Positions 23,653 to 33,117 of a stretch of DNA of 53,367 bases are shown piece by piece; the stretch's first letter is position 1; each line of letters starts with the position of its first letter. The stretch comes from an uncultured Verrucomicrobia subdivision 3 bacterium (GTDB lineage: Bacteria > Verrucomicrobiota > Verrucomicrobiia > Limisphaerales > UBA11358). Location: the NCBI GenBank assembly GCA_903820285.1, contig CAIJGS010000182.1, forward strand, positions 1-53,367. Direction: 5' to 3'. A program made the position numbers and the translations under genes. The notes below the pieces were generated by a model. The model saw nothing but the letters and a program-made list of their open reading frames with translations. It searched no databases and had not been told where the DNA came from.

Positions 23653-26600
23653 ATGAAACGCCCTTCAATTCTGCTTCGCTGGCTCGCCTGCGCGATAGCG
23701 GTCGCCGCGCCGATGGTTTCCCCTGCCGCCACTTACACCAAGGTGGATAATACCAACTCGCTGGATCTGGCCGCCAGTTGGGGCGGTACGGCCCCGGGTA
23801 GCAGTGACATTGCGCGCTGGTCCGGCGCCTATTCCGGCGGCCCCGCTACGGGCACCGTTACCAATTCGCTTTATGCCATCTTTGCGGCCAGTTCCACCCC
23901 AACCTGGGGCGGAATCAATATTGGTGCCGTGACGGGTTCAAGCCTGACGCAAAGCCCCATTTTTAATACCACCACCAGTGTTTCCAATATCACCGCAGCG
24001 GCTGAGGCCGTGGTCAACGGTTTCAATGTGGTGACTATTACTTGCAACGCGAGCCATCGTTTTGAGAATGGCCAGTCGATCACGATCACCGGGGTGACGC
24101 CGGCGGGTTACAATGGCTCCTACATCATCGCCGGAGTGCCGTCGGCAACCCAGTTCACTTACACCAATGCCACCGGCAGCCTGGCGGCGGCAACGCCGGC
24201 CGGACTGGTCACGGCCACAGCGGCGGGCAATATGTATATCGGCGGCGCGGGCGCGGGCAATGGCACCTTGACCGTTGGCACCTCTGGCATCACGGTGGGC
24301 ACGGGCGCTCCGGGGGTTATAATTAACGATGCGTCCACAGCCTTCAGTGGTGGACAAACTTGGAATTTGGCAGCGGGCACGCTGGTTCGTTTTGCTGTCG
24401 GAGGCAGTGCGGCATCCGGCAAGGCGGTCACATCCGGGGCCGATGGACTCATTGAAATCACCGGCAGCGGCATTGTTAGTTTGAATGAAGGCGGCGCCTC
24501 GGGTTTCTCTGATGCGGCTGGCTTTACGGGTTTCACCGGCAACTGGCAGGTGGATAGCGGCACGACCCTGCGCGGCATTCGTAACGGGGCCACTGCTTTT
24601 GGCACCGGCTCCATTATCCTTAACGGTGGCACACTGGCTGTCGGCGGCATGAGTGGCGATGTAGGCAACTGGACTTGGAACACCCCGATCAATTTGAACT
24701 CCGGCACGACCAGTTATCTTTCGGAGCAAAACGTCGCCGGCACGGGACGTTCCCTGCTGCTGAGCGGCAGCATCGGCGGTTCCGGTAACATTGTCTTCAC
24801 TGAGCCGCTGGTCGGAGCGACGACGTTCACCAGCCAGGATTTGGGATTCGTCCTTTCCGGATCTGACACGATGTCCGGCACCGTGACCATTGGCGGACCG
24901 GTGGAGAATGGTGTGGCGGGACGTCAGACTTATGTGCGCGTGGGCGGCAACGCCACCGGAACTGCCACCACCCTGGGCGCGGGTGCCAACGGCAGCTTGG
25001 GCAGCGCCACGAGTGTCGTTGATAATGGCGTCTTAACATTCACTATGACCGGCGGCTATTCCTTGCCGTGCGCGCTTTCCGGCACGGGCACACTGCGCAT
25101 TGGGAGTCTTAACTCGGCCACCGGCACGGGTGGCTATGTGGGCGATGCTTACCAGAATATCACGCTGACGGGAGCCAATACTTACAGCGGTCCGACCATC
25201 ATCAACGCGGGTACGCTGACGCTTTCGGCCGGCAGTTCCATTGCCAACAGTTCCAGCATCACCATCGTCACCAATAGCGTGAATGCCGGTGCCGCGATCA
25301 ATGCCTTTGACGTTTCCGGGCTCACTAGCGGCTTCACCACCGCAGCCGGGCAGACCCTGAGTCTCAATGGCGGCCAGCTTAATGGGAATTTTAATTTCGC
25401 CACCGGCAGTACCAATGTGCTCGCTCCGGCCGGCAGCAACTCGGTTGGCACGCTTACCATCACCGGCAATCTCAACCTGTCGGGTGGCTCCAACACGCTG
25501 GTTTTGGATATTAACAATTCCGCTAACGATTCCATTTCCATTGGCGGCAATCTGACCGCCAGCGGGGTCACCACGCTGCAGTTTGTTCCGCCGGGCACCG
25601 GCCTGAACGCGGGCACCTATCCGCTGATCACCGCCGCCGGCACCGTGACTGCCACACCCGCCAATTTTCGCATCGCCGGACTCGCGGCCGGGGCGCGGCC
25701 GCAGACCTTCAGCGTCGCAATCAGCGGCAACACGATTAATTTGGTGGTGGTGGGCAGCCCCGGCAACCTGACCTGGTTGGGCGACAATGTGACCAACGTG
25801 TGGAGCACTTCCACCACTTTCTCCAACTGGTACAACCAAGTTACCGCGGTGAAGGATATTTATGTGCAAAACGACGTGGTGACGTTCGATGACAGCGGAT
25901 CGGCTGCACCGCCCATCACACTGACCGGCGTGCTGAGCCCCGGTGCCATCACCGTCGGTGCCTCGTCCAAAAATTACACCTTTGGCGGCACTGGTCAGAT
26001 CGCCGGGCCGACGGGTTTGACGGTAAGCGGATCAGGTCTGCTGACGTTGAACAACTCGAACAGCTTCACGGGTCAGGTATTAATTAACGGCGGAGGCATT
26101 GTGGCCATCACCAATGAAGCGGCGTTGGGCGAACCGACCAATATGACGGTGCAAAGCCTGGTGCTGGATAACGCCAGCGCACTGCTGATTACCAATTCCA
26201 TGAAGCTGGGAGCCAACACCAATCGCGGCATCATCATCGGCACCGGCGGCGGCACGTTCATGGTGACCAACGGCGCGACGCTGACGGTTTCCAACATCAT
26301 CGGGGATCTCTCCGGCTCCAGCGTTTTGACCGAAACTGGCAACGGCACACTGCTCCTGAATGGCAATAATAATTACGGCGGCGGCACGGTCGTCAATGGC
26401 GGTACGGTCGTGTGCGGGACGAGCCATGGTTTCGGTTTGAGTGGCAGCTGGTGTCCCGGGGTCACGATTCAAGCCGGCGTTGCGGATATTAACGGTCAAG
26501 GAAACTACAGCAACACCAACCTCGGCCTGAACCCGAACATGCTTTTTAACAGCACGTTCCTGACCTTCAACGGCAATGCCGGCGCGACGATGGTCCTGAC

Positions 26601-27966
26601 CGATTCTGTGCCCGGCCATGCTGGTTTTTGCCTGTATGGCACGTCGGCGATCAATCAAGTGGTCAATTATAACGGTGGCAACAATCCGGGCAAAGCCACC
26701 ATCGCCGCCGGTTGGTATGCCGTCGGTACCGGCGCTTATCCGCGGACGTATCAAGTAAGGGTAGACCCCAGTTCGGCCACGCCCGTGGGGGTTGAGTTTA
26801 CGGCGCCCCTGAGCTATCTCGGATACGAAGGCAAATTTGCGACCGTTCAAAAAACCGGTACCGGTACGATGGAAATTTCCGCGCCAAACTACTTCCCCGG
26901 ATTGCAGGTTTCCGCCGGCACCCTGCTGGTGAATAATGCCAATGCCCTCGGGGCTGATCGTTCGCCCAGTTACGGCGGGCAGGGTGGGGGCATGACGAAT
27001 CTGGTCACCGTGGACGGCGGCACTATTGATTTGAACGGGTTCAGTCCGGCCATCGAGGGCCTGACCGACAATGGCGCGGGCACCGGCACCATATTAAACA
27101 ATGGCGCGGTTGCCAGCACTTTGATGGTCGGCTACTCGCCCAGTAATTCCGTGGCGGTCACCACTTACGGCAGTCTCATTGCCGACGGCACCCATCCGGT
27201 TTCTCTCGTGATGAATGGTCTGGGAATGCAAACGCTCACCGGCATCAACACATACTCCGGCACGACGACCATTAGCAACGGGACATTGCTCGTCAATGCT
27301 CCGGGCCAGATCGGACTTGGTGGCACGACCAATCTAGTGACGGTTGCCGGCGGCGCTCTCGGAGGCTCGGGCACCGTCAACGCTCCGGTAACGGTGCGAG
27401 CCGGCGGCACGCTGGCACCCGGCGCCGGTGCGACCACGACGGCCACATTGACGATCAATGGCAATCTCACGCTCGCGGGAACGAACGTGATGAATGTGAA
27501 CAAGGACACCGCCACCAACGATTCGGTGGCGCTCACCACCGGTACGATCAACTACGGTGGCACCCTGGTCATCTCGACGAATCTGATGGCGAGCACCACG
27601 CTGGGTCTCGGCGATAGTTTTCAGTTGTTCAGTGTTCCCGCCCATAGCGGCAACTTCACCAGTGTCGTCGGTACGCCCGGCACCGGCCTCGGCTGGAGCT
27701 TTAATCCCGCCAATGGCAAGGTGACGGTGGTCAACGGCCTCGCCTCCAATCCGACCAACATCACCTTTAATGTGACCGGCAGCACCATGACGCTGTCTTG
27801 GCCGACGGATCATCTCGGCTGGTTGTTGCAGTCGCAGACCAATTCGCTGACCACCGGCCTGGGCACCAACTGGGTGGATGTCTCCGGCAGTTCGGCGGTC
27901 ACCTCGGTGAATCTGCCGATTGTCCCGGCCAACCCGACTGTGTTCTACCGCCTGCGTCATCCGTGA
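23653..27966 (+). CDS. Giant autotransporter-associated beta-strand (PATR) repeat protein 1
   Basis: This 1437-residue secreted protein has a signal peptide (MKRPSILLRWLACAIAVAAPMVSPA) followed by a low-complexity beta-helix rich in G, T, N and S. Characteristic PATR units appear, such as GANTYSGPTIINAGTLTLS and GINTYSGTTTISNGTLLVN, and longer related blocks (NGGTVVCGTSHGFGLS, GGTLAPGAGATTTATLTING). A small domain near residues 115-190 (VVTITCNASHRFENGQ, ITGVTPAGYNGSY) resembles repeats of adhesin-like proteins. No C-terminal outer-membrane barrel is present; instead the chain ends with a 70-residue domain (MTLSWPTDHLGWLLQ ... VFYRLRHP) shared with other secreted proteins here. Adhesin, surface-layer or glycan-binding roles are possible. 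A hairpin terminator follows 30 nt after the stop. Confidence 0.85.
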   Translation: MKRPSILLRWLACAIAVAAPMVSPAATYTKVDNTNSLDLAASWGGTAPGSSDIARWSGAYSGGPATGTVTNSLYAIFAASSTPTWGGINIGAVTGSSLTQSPIFNTTTSVSNITAAAEAVVNGFNVVTITCNASHRFENGQSITITGVTPAGYNGSYIIAGVPSATQFTYTNATGSLAAATPAGLVTATAAGNMYIGGAGAGNGTLTVGTSGITVGTGAPGVIINDASTAFSGGQTWNLAAGTLVRFAVGGSAASGKAVTSGADGLIEITGSGIVSLNEGGASGFSDAAGFTGFTGNWQVDSGTTLRGIRNGATAFGTGSIILNGGTLAVGGMSGDVGNWTWNTPINLNSGTTSYLSEQNVAGTGRSLLLSGSIGGSGNIVFTEPLVGATTFTSQDLGFVLSGSDTMSGTVTIGGPVENGVAGRQTYVRVGGNATGTATTLGAGANGSLGSATSVVDNGVLTFTMTGGYSLPCALSGTGTLRIGSLNSATGTGGYVGDAYQNITLTGANTYSGPTIINAGTLTLSAGSSIANSSSITIVTNSVNAGAAINAFDVSGLTSGFTTAAGQTLSLNGGQLNGNFNFATGSTNVLAPAGSNSVGTLTITGNLNLSGGSNTLVLDINNSANDSISIGGNLTASGVTTLQFVPPGTGLNAGTYPLITAAGTVTATPANFRIAGLAAGARPQTFSVAISGNTINLVVVGSPGNLTWLGDNVTNVWSTSTTFSNWYNQVTAVKDIYVQNDVVTFDDSGSAAPPITLTGVLSPGAITVGASSKNYTFGGTGQIAGPTGLTVSGSGLLTLNNSNSFTGQVLINGGGIVAITNEAALGEPTNMTVQSLVLDNASALLITNSMKLGANTNRGIIIGTGGGTFMVTNGATLTVSNIIGDLSGSSVLTETGNGTLLLNGNNNYGGGTVVNGGTVVCGTSHGFGLSGSWCPGVTIQAGVADINGQGNYSNTNLGLNPNMLFNSTFLTFNGNAGATMVLTDSVPGHAGFCLYGTSAINQVVNYNGGNNPGKATIAAGWYAVGTGAYPRTYQVRVDPSSATPVGVEFTAPLSYLGYEGKFATVQKTGTGTMEISAPNYFPGLQVSAGTLLVNNANALGADRSPSYGGQGGGMTNLVTVDGGTIDLNGFSPAIEGLTDNGAGTGTILNNGAVASTLMVGYSPSNSVAVTTYGSLIADGTHPVSLVMNGLGMQTLTGINTYSGTTTISNGTLLVNAPGQIGLGGTTNLVTVAGGALGGSGTVNAPVTVRAGGTLAPGAGATTTATLTINGNLTLAGTNVMNVNKDTATNDSVALTTGTINYGGTLVISTNLMASTTLGLGDSFQLFSVPAHSGNFTSVVGTPGTGLGWSFNPANGKVTVVNGLASNPTNITFNVTGSTMTLSWPTDHLGWLLQSQTNSLTTGLGTNWVDVSGSSAVTSVNLPIVPANPTVFYRLRHP

Positions 27967-27996
27967 TGCGGCAGTTGGTACGTAGCGAATACACCA

Positions 27997-28027
27997 CGCG
28001 GCGGTCGCAACCCGGCCGCCGCGTTTT
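27997..28027 (+). terminator. Intrinsic terminator-like hairpin between PATR1 and the esterase-sialidase gene
   Basis: CGCGGCGG (27997-28004) pairs perfectly with CCGCCGCG (28016-28023) around an 11-nt loop and is followed by TTTT. It ends only 6 nt before the GTG start of the next gene, so any transcript covering that start must pass or begin inside it. Confidence 0.6.
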
Positions 28028-28033
28028 AACTTT

Positions 28034-31000
28034 GTGAGTATCTTTTTAAGAATTTTTGCCAGCGGGCTTGCCGGGCTTTGTTTGCAGGTCAGTTTTGGCG
28101 TTTTCCCCGCCTCCGCAAAGACGCTGCGGATCTTCGTCCTCACCGGCCAATCCAACAGTCTCGGCACCCCGGCCACGACCGAGACGAACATGATTCTGCC
28201 GCAGGTCTATGCGCATGTTGCCGACACGAATGTTCCCTTTTTCTGGGACAACACCGCCGATGACACCGCGGCCGGCGATGCGGCGCTCGGTGACTCCGGC
28301 GGCCGGTGGACGAACATTTGTCTCCAAACGGGCGGTTATTACACTTACAGCACCAATCATTGGGGGCCGGAAGTGGGCTGCGCGCGGATGTTGTGGGACA
28401 TGGGCTACCGTGATTTTGGCATCGTAAAAGCCAGTCGCGGCGGCGGTGGAAATTCTTTCTGGTGCAAAACCAATTCCGATCCGTACATGTATTTCAAGGT
28501 CGTGAACACGGTCAGCAATGCCGTGCTGGCCTTGCCGGCGGGATACTCCAACTTTCAAGTCGTCTGCCTGCTTTATCTGCAAGGCGAGAGCGACAGCAGC
28601 ACGGAAGCCGCCATCGCGGATGTGCGATTCAACATGCTGCTGACCAATTTGCAGGCCGATCTGCCCAATGCCGGCACGATGAAAGCGGTATTCGGGGAAA
28701 TCTCCAGTGATACCTCCGGAACCCGTCTCACCGTATCGCAAAAGCAGGCCGCTCTCGCTGCCGCCCGTCCGGATATCGGCTATGCGCAGTCCGCCGGGCT
28801 GACGCTGCAAACGGTGGACGGCCTGAACCTGCACTACAACGCGGACAGCCTCATCATCATGGGGGAACGCATGGCGCAGGAGGCGCTGCTCACCGGGGCG
28901 TTGCCGGAAGCCGTGTTGCCGGCGCAAACCAATCTCTACGCCTGGTATCGTGGTGATCACGGCGTGGTGCCTTCAGCCAGTGCCACCGTCACGCGCTGGG
29001 ATGATCTGACCACGGGGGCCACCAATCATGACCTCACGCAAATTGTCGGCGCGCCACAGTTGGTCGGTGGCTCATTCCTCGGCGTGACCCAGAGAAATTT
29101 CGTGCGTTTCGATGGCGCGAGCCAGTCCGTGTGGAGCACCGCGGGTAATTTTGGTTCTATCACGACCGCACGATCATTGTTTATTGCCCTGCGTGTCAAT
29201 GGCACCGGCGACGGTTTTCTTTTTGACGGTTCAACCTCCACCGGCATGACCCGCGCGCAGGTGCGCACAAATTTCTGGCAGGCCGGCCTCCAGCCCACGC
29301 CCATCGCCAATGCGGCCAATGGCGACACCGCCACTGCCCCGCGCACGCCGGGCATCTGGCAGGTTCACGAATTTGATTACGTTCCGACCAATGGCGCCAC
29401 GCTGGTCCGGCATTGGATCAACGGCACGAACACCGCCGTTTTCACCAATGCCAACGTTAACGGGCTCGGCGGCTTCATTCTCGCGGCCAATGCCCAGGCG
29501 CAGAAATTCCTGGGAGTGGATATCTCCGAAGTGCTGGTCTATACCAATGACCTTTCCGCCAGCAACCGTGCAGCAGTGTTGGGTTATCTGCAATCCAACT
29601 GGACCCCGACGGTCAATCCGCCGGACTCGGCGAGCGTCTATGCTTGGTTCACCGGCGATGCCAGCCTGGGTGTGGGCGCCGACTTCTACAGCGCGACGGT
29701 TTGGACGAATCTGGGCAGTGCGGAGACGACGAGCACTTCGCTGCAGGCTTCGCGCAATCTCGTGAATCTTACCGGCTCGCCACAAAAAATTTATCTGCGC
29801 TCACCCAGCGGGGTGGCGCTGGGCGCGGTCACCTTTGGCGGTAGCGATGGCATTTGGGCGGCAAAAAGCGCGTTCGGAATTCTCACCAACAACTATTCCA
29901 TCATTGCCTGTGTGCGGATCAGCAACGCTATACCGCAGGGGTTTTTGTTCGATAGTACGTCCTACACGCCCGGTCTGACGCGGGCATTCGTCTGGTCCAA
30001 CAATTGGCAGGTCAGCGTGGCCAACAACACCGGCGCAATTACCGCGCCCGCCAGTACGAATGTCTGGCAAATTCATAGTTTTATCATCGGCACCAATAAT
30101 GGTGGGCCGGCCATCCAGCATTTTATCAACGGCGTGCCGGTAAGCAGCATTGGCATTAGCGCACCGGATTATTTAAGTGGCCTGATTATCGGCGCGAACA
30201 GTTCGCAGGCTGGCGGCATCCAGGCGGCGGTGGCGGAATTTCTGGTTTTCAATTCCACGCTCAGCAATGCCGTGCGCACGAACGTGGAAAATTATCTGAC
30301 TGCCAAATGGTCCGGTGTGGTGGCTGATCCGAATCCGCCTACCCCGCCCGCGCCTTATGTCTACACGCCGGTCTTCGTCAGCGGCACCGGTTATCCCGAA
30401 TACCGGATTCCGGCGATGGTCACGACCACCAACGGCACGGTCATAGCCGTCGCCGATGGCCGGCAAGGCAACGGCGATATTCCCAATCCGCTCGACTGCG
30501 TCTGCCGCCGGAGTTTTGACAACGGCAACACCTGGGGCGCTCTTCAAATCATCGCCGACTATGGCAGCAACCAAACCACCAACGATGTGGATACTTACCC
30601 CGCCTACGGCATCACCAATCCCATCCCGCGCAAATGCGCCGGAGATTCGGCGCTGCTGCTGGATCGCACGAATGGCCGCGTGTGGGTGCTTTACGATAAC
30701 GGCGCGCCCAGTGCCAACGTATACAATAGCGCCACCCGCGCCATCAAACTTGAATTGCGTTACAGTGATGACAATGGCGCGACTTGGTCGGCACGCCAGG
30801 ATATTGAGGCGTTAAACCCAGGATTGCGTCCGGCCATCACCTCGGCACCGGAATTTTTGACCGGCCCCGGCAACGGCATCCAGCTCGCGAGTGGCGCGAA
30901 CGGCGGGCGGCTGATTTTCCCGATTTACATCTATGGGAGCCCATATTACTCGGCCATGATTTATAGCGACGACCACGGCGCGACTTGGAAACTCGGGGGC

Positions 31001-31867
31001 AATTGCGCCACCGGCGGCGGTGAAATTCAAATCGCCGAAGCGCCCAATGGTGGTCTGCTGGCCTCAATGCGTGACAACGCTTTTTCGTGGAGCGGCGTCC
31101 GCACCTTCAGCCGCAGCACCAACGGCGGCCTCACCTGGGGCACACCATTCTATTCGTTCACCAATCTGTCGACGATTCCCGACCCCGCCTGTCAGGGCAG
31201 CATTTTGCGTTTGTCCACGACGAACGACAGCAACGCCAGCCGCCTCGTGCTGGCAAACTGTGCCAGCTCCTCCTCCCGCGTCACCATGACGTTGCGCCTG
31301 AGCTACGATGAAGGCCAGACTTGGCCGGTGAGCAACCTGGTTTATGCCGGCGTCTCCGGTTATTCGGCGCTGACGAAACTGGCCACCGGCGAAATCGGCC
31401 TGCTCAATGAAGTGAACAACTACTCCCGCATTGATTTCGTCCGCCGTTCGGTGGCCTCGGTAAGCGGCGGCACCGATGCGCTGCCGGCCTACACGGTCTG
31501 GGCCGGCACCATTTTTTCGCCGGCACAATTGATGAACCCCGCCATCGCCGGCGCCAACGCCGACCCCGATGGCGACGGCTTTAGCAACTATCAGGAGTAC
31601 ATCGCCGGCACCAATCCCCTCGACGCCAACAGCTGCCTCCGGCTTAACTTCGTTCCGCCGCCGGTCAGCGCCAAGGTGTTTTTACTCATGCTCACCGCTG
31701 TGTCCAACCAGAGCTACACCATCCAATGCTGTTCCAATCTGGCTTCCCCCGTCTGGCAAAAATTTCAAGACCTTTCCGCGGTCCCCAGCAATTCCGTCCG
31801 GCAACTGCCCGTGGGGCTGACCAACACGGCACTGTTTTTCCGGGTGGCCGCGCCGGCGTTGCCATGA
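28034..31867 (+). CDS. Fused sialate O-acetylesterase / LamG / sialidase, secreted
   Basis: This 1277-residue protein combines two sialic-acid activities. After a signal peptide (to FPASA), residues 30-290 form an SGNH esterase of the SASA family: VLTGQSNSLG with Ser40, SRGGGGNSFW, LYLQGESD, and a C-terminal DGLNLHYNADS with the Asp-His pair. Two LamG-like lectin domains follow (about 300-515 and 535-765; both have YAWYRGD or YAWFTGD starts). Residues 775-1160 are a GH33 sialidase: EYRIPAMV with Arg791 and Asp boxes SFDNGNTWG, SDDNGATWS, SDDHGATWK, STNGGLTWG, SYDEGQTWP. A calcium-binding-like DPDGDGFSNYQEY near 1177 and the shared C-terminal tail finish the chain. GTG 28034 is the only start preserving the signal peptide; no ribosome-binding site is visible. 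Confidence 0.88.
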   Translation: MSIFLRIFASGLAGLCLQVSFGVFPASAKTLRIFVLTGQSNSLGTPATTETNMILPQVYAHVADTNVPFFWDNTADDTAAGDAALGDSGGRWTNICLQTGGYYTYSTNHWGPEVGCARMLWDMGYRDFGIVKASRGGGGNSFWCKTNSDPYMYFKVVNTVSNAVLALPAGYSNFQVVCLLYLQGESDSSTEAAIADVRFNMLLTNLQADLPNAGTMKAVFGEISSDTSGTRLTVSQKQAALAAARPDIGYAQSAGLTLQTVDGLNLHYNADSLIIMGERMAQEALLTGALPEAVLPAQTNLYAWYRGDHGVVPSASATVTRWDDLTTGATNHDLTQIVGAPQLVGGSFLGVTQRNFVRFDGASQSVWSTAGNFGSITTARSLFIALRVNGTGDGFLFDGSTSTGMTRAQVRTNFWQAGLQPTPIANAANGDTATAPRTPGIWQVHEFDYVPTNGATLVRHWINGTNTAVFTNANVNGLGGFILAANAQAQKFLGVDISEVLVYTNDLSASNRAAVLGYLQSNWTPTVNPPDSASVYAWFTGDASLGVGADFYSATVWTNLGSAETTSTSLQASRNLVNLTGSPQKIYLRSPSGVALGAVTFGGSDGIWAAKSAFGILTNNYSIIACVRISNAIPQGFLFDSTSYTPGLTRAFVWSNNWQVSVANNTGAITAPASTNVWQIHSFIIGTNNGGPAIQHFINGVPVSSIGISAPDYLSGLIIGANSSQAGGIQAAVAEFLVFNSTLSNAVRTNVENYLTAKWSGVVADPNPPTPPAPYVYTPVFVSGTGYPEYRIPAMVTTTNGTVIAVADGRQGNGDIPNPLDCVCRRSFDNGNTWGALQIIADYGSNQTTNDVDTYPAYGITNPIPRKCAGDSALLLDRTNGRVWVLYDNGAPSANVYNSATRAIKLELRYSDDNGATWSARQDIEALNPGLRPAITSAPEFLTGPGNGIQLASGANGGRLIFPIYIYGSPYYSAMIYSDDHGATWKLGGNCATGGGEIQIAEAPNGGLLASMRDNAFSWSGVRTFSRSTNGGLTWGTPFYSFTNLSTIPDPACQGSILRLSTTNDSNASRLVLANCASSSSRVTMTLRLSYDEGQTWPVSNLVYAGVSGYSALTKLATGEIGLLNEVNNYSRIDFVRRSVASVSGGTDALPAYTVWAGTIFSPAQLMNPAIAGANADPDGDGFSNYQEYIAGTNPLDANSCLRLNFVPPPVSAKVFLLMLTAVSNQSYTIQCCSNLASPVWQKFQDLSAVPSNSVRQLPVGLTNTALFFRVAAPALP

Positions 31868-31975
31868 TTTTATCATCAAGTTTACGGACCGGCTGCGATC
31901 TTTTCTGATTTATCCATCGGCGCGGAACCCGTTTTATGTTGAACGGCGTCGGGCAGGCTTGATAATGGTTCAGAC

Positions 31976-33070
31976 ATGTCTTTTCCGCTGCCACAAAACG
32001 GGCCTAAGCTGCCACAAAGGGTTTCCCTGGTAACCCAGACAGTGGGGATTTTAAAGGACAACATCAGCACGGGGTTTTGGTCCAGCGAATTGCCTGGCGA
32101 GCATGAGTTGGGCGTGCATTTGCACGTTAGCCGCGTCACCCTGCGCAAGGCATTGAAGGAACTCCAACGCGAAGGCTGGTTGCGCTCCAGCCAGGGCAAA
32201 CGACGCGAAATCATTTTGCGCTCCCGCAGCGTTCCGTCAGCCAGTAACCGGGTGATTCTGCTCACCGAGTCGCCCTTGCACCTGTTGCATCCGTTCACCA
32301 TCTATTGGATGGATTGTCTCCGGGGAATTTTGAGCGATGCCGGCTATCACCTGGAAATTCATACCGGCCAAGCCGTCTTCGGCCCCAACGCAGATCGCTG
32401 GCTGACCAAAATGCAACAGCAGTTTCATCCGGCCGGCTGGGTCTTGTACCGTTCCAACGAGCGCATGCAACGCTGGTTTTCCGCGCAGTCCCTGCCGTGT
32501 GTCATTGCCGGTTCGCGGCACGCTGATATCCGGCTGCCGTCGGTGGATGTGGACTACCGGGCGGCCTGCCGCCATGCGGCCGGCCAGTTTCTCGCCCGCC
32601 GCCACCGGCACATCGTTTTTTTGAATCCCGAATCCGGGACCGCCGGCGATCTCGAGAGCGAACAGGGTTTTTTGGAGGCGGCAAAATCCGCCCGCAACGG
32701 CGAAGTGCAGGCCACCGTGGTCCGGCATGACGGCACCGTCCGGAGCATCTGCAACAAACTGGATCTCCTGCTGGAACGCCCGCACCGTCCCACCGCCTTT
32801 CTGGTTTCCCGCCCGGCGCACGTGCTCACCACCCTGACGCATCTGCTCTGCCGGAAACTGACCTTGCCACGTGAGGTCGCACTGATTTCCCGGGACGACG
32901 ATTCCTTTCTCGAAAGCATCGTGCCAAACGTCGCGCGTTATTCATCCAGCCCGACCGTTTTCGCCGGCAAGATTTCCCGCCTGGTGCTCGAAATTGTCCG
33001 GGGCGCGGCCCTGTCCCGCGCCGATATCCGCATCATGCCGAAATTTGTACCGGGCCAGACTCTGGACTGA
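31976..33070 (+). CDS. GntR/LacI hybrid transcriptional regulator
   Basis: The 364-residue protein joins a GntR-type winged helix-turn-helix (about residues 15-78: LVTQTVGILKDNISTGFW, LPGEHELGVHLHVSRVTLRKALKELQREGWL) to a LacI/PBP1-like effector domain (about 90-355: VILLTESPLHLLHPF, GWVLYRSNERMQRWF, LPSVDVDYRAACRHAAGQFL, PREVALISRDDDSFLESIVP). This AraR-like architecture is common in Verrucomicrobia and Planctomycetes and usually senses a sugar. It lies 108 nt after the esterase-sialidase gene, so it may govern this region or the sialic-acid operon; the inverted repeats at 11371 and 4512 have a suitable form for such a dimer. Effector unknown. Confidence 0.85.
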   Translation: MSFPLPQNGPKLPQRVSLVTQTVGILKDNISTGFWSSELPGEHELGVHLHVSRVTLRKALKELQREGWLRSSQGKRREIILRSRSVPSASNRVILLTESPLHLLHPFTIYWMDCLRGILSDAGYHLEIHTGQAVFGPNADRWLTKMQQQFHPAGWVLYRSNERMQRWFSAQSLPCVIAGSRHADIRLPSVDVDYRAACRHAAGQFLARRHRHIVFLNPESGTAGDLESEQGFLEAAKSARNGEVQATVVRHDGTVRSICNKLDLLLERPHRPTAFLVSRPAHVLTTLTHLLCRKLTLPREVALISRDDDSFLESIVPNVARYSSSPTVFAGKISRLVLEIVRGAALSRADIRIMPKFVPGQTLD

Positions 33071-33117
33071 ACATTTTTACACGGTATGGTTTAAACTTCC
33101 GCCTGTGGGCTTCGTGA

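Noticed and set aside
23938-30574. Minus-strand frames of 100-300 codons opposite the PATR1 and esterase-sialidase genes
   Set aside because: They mirror repetitive GC-rich coding DNA; the products are simple A/G/R- or V/P-rich chains without family resemblance.
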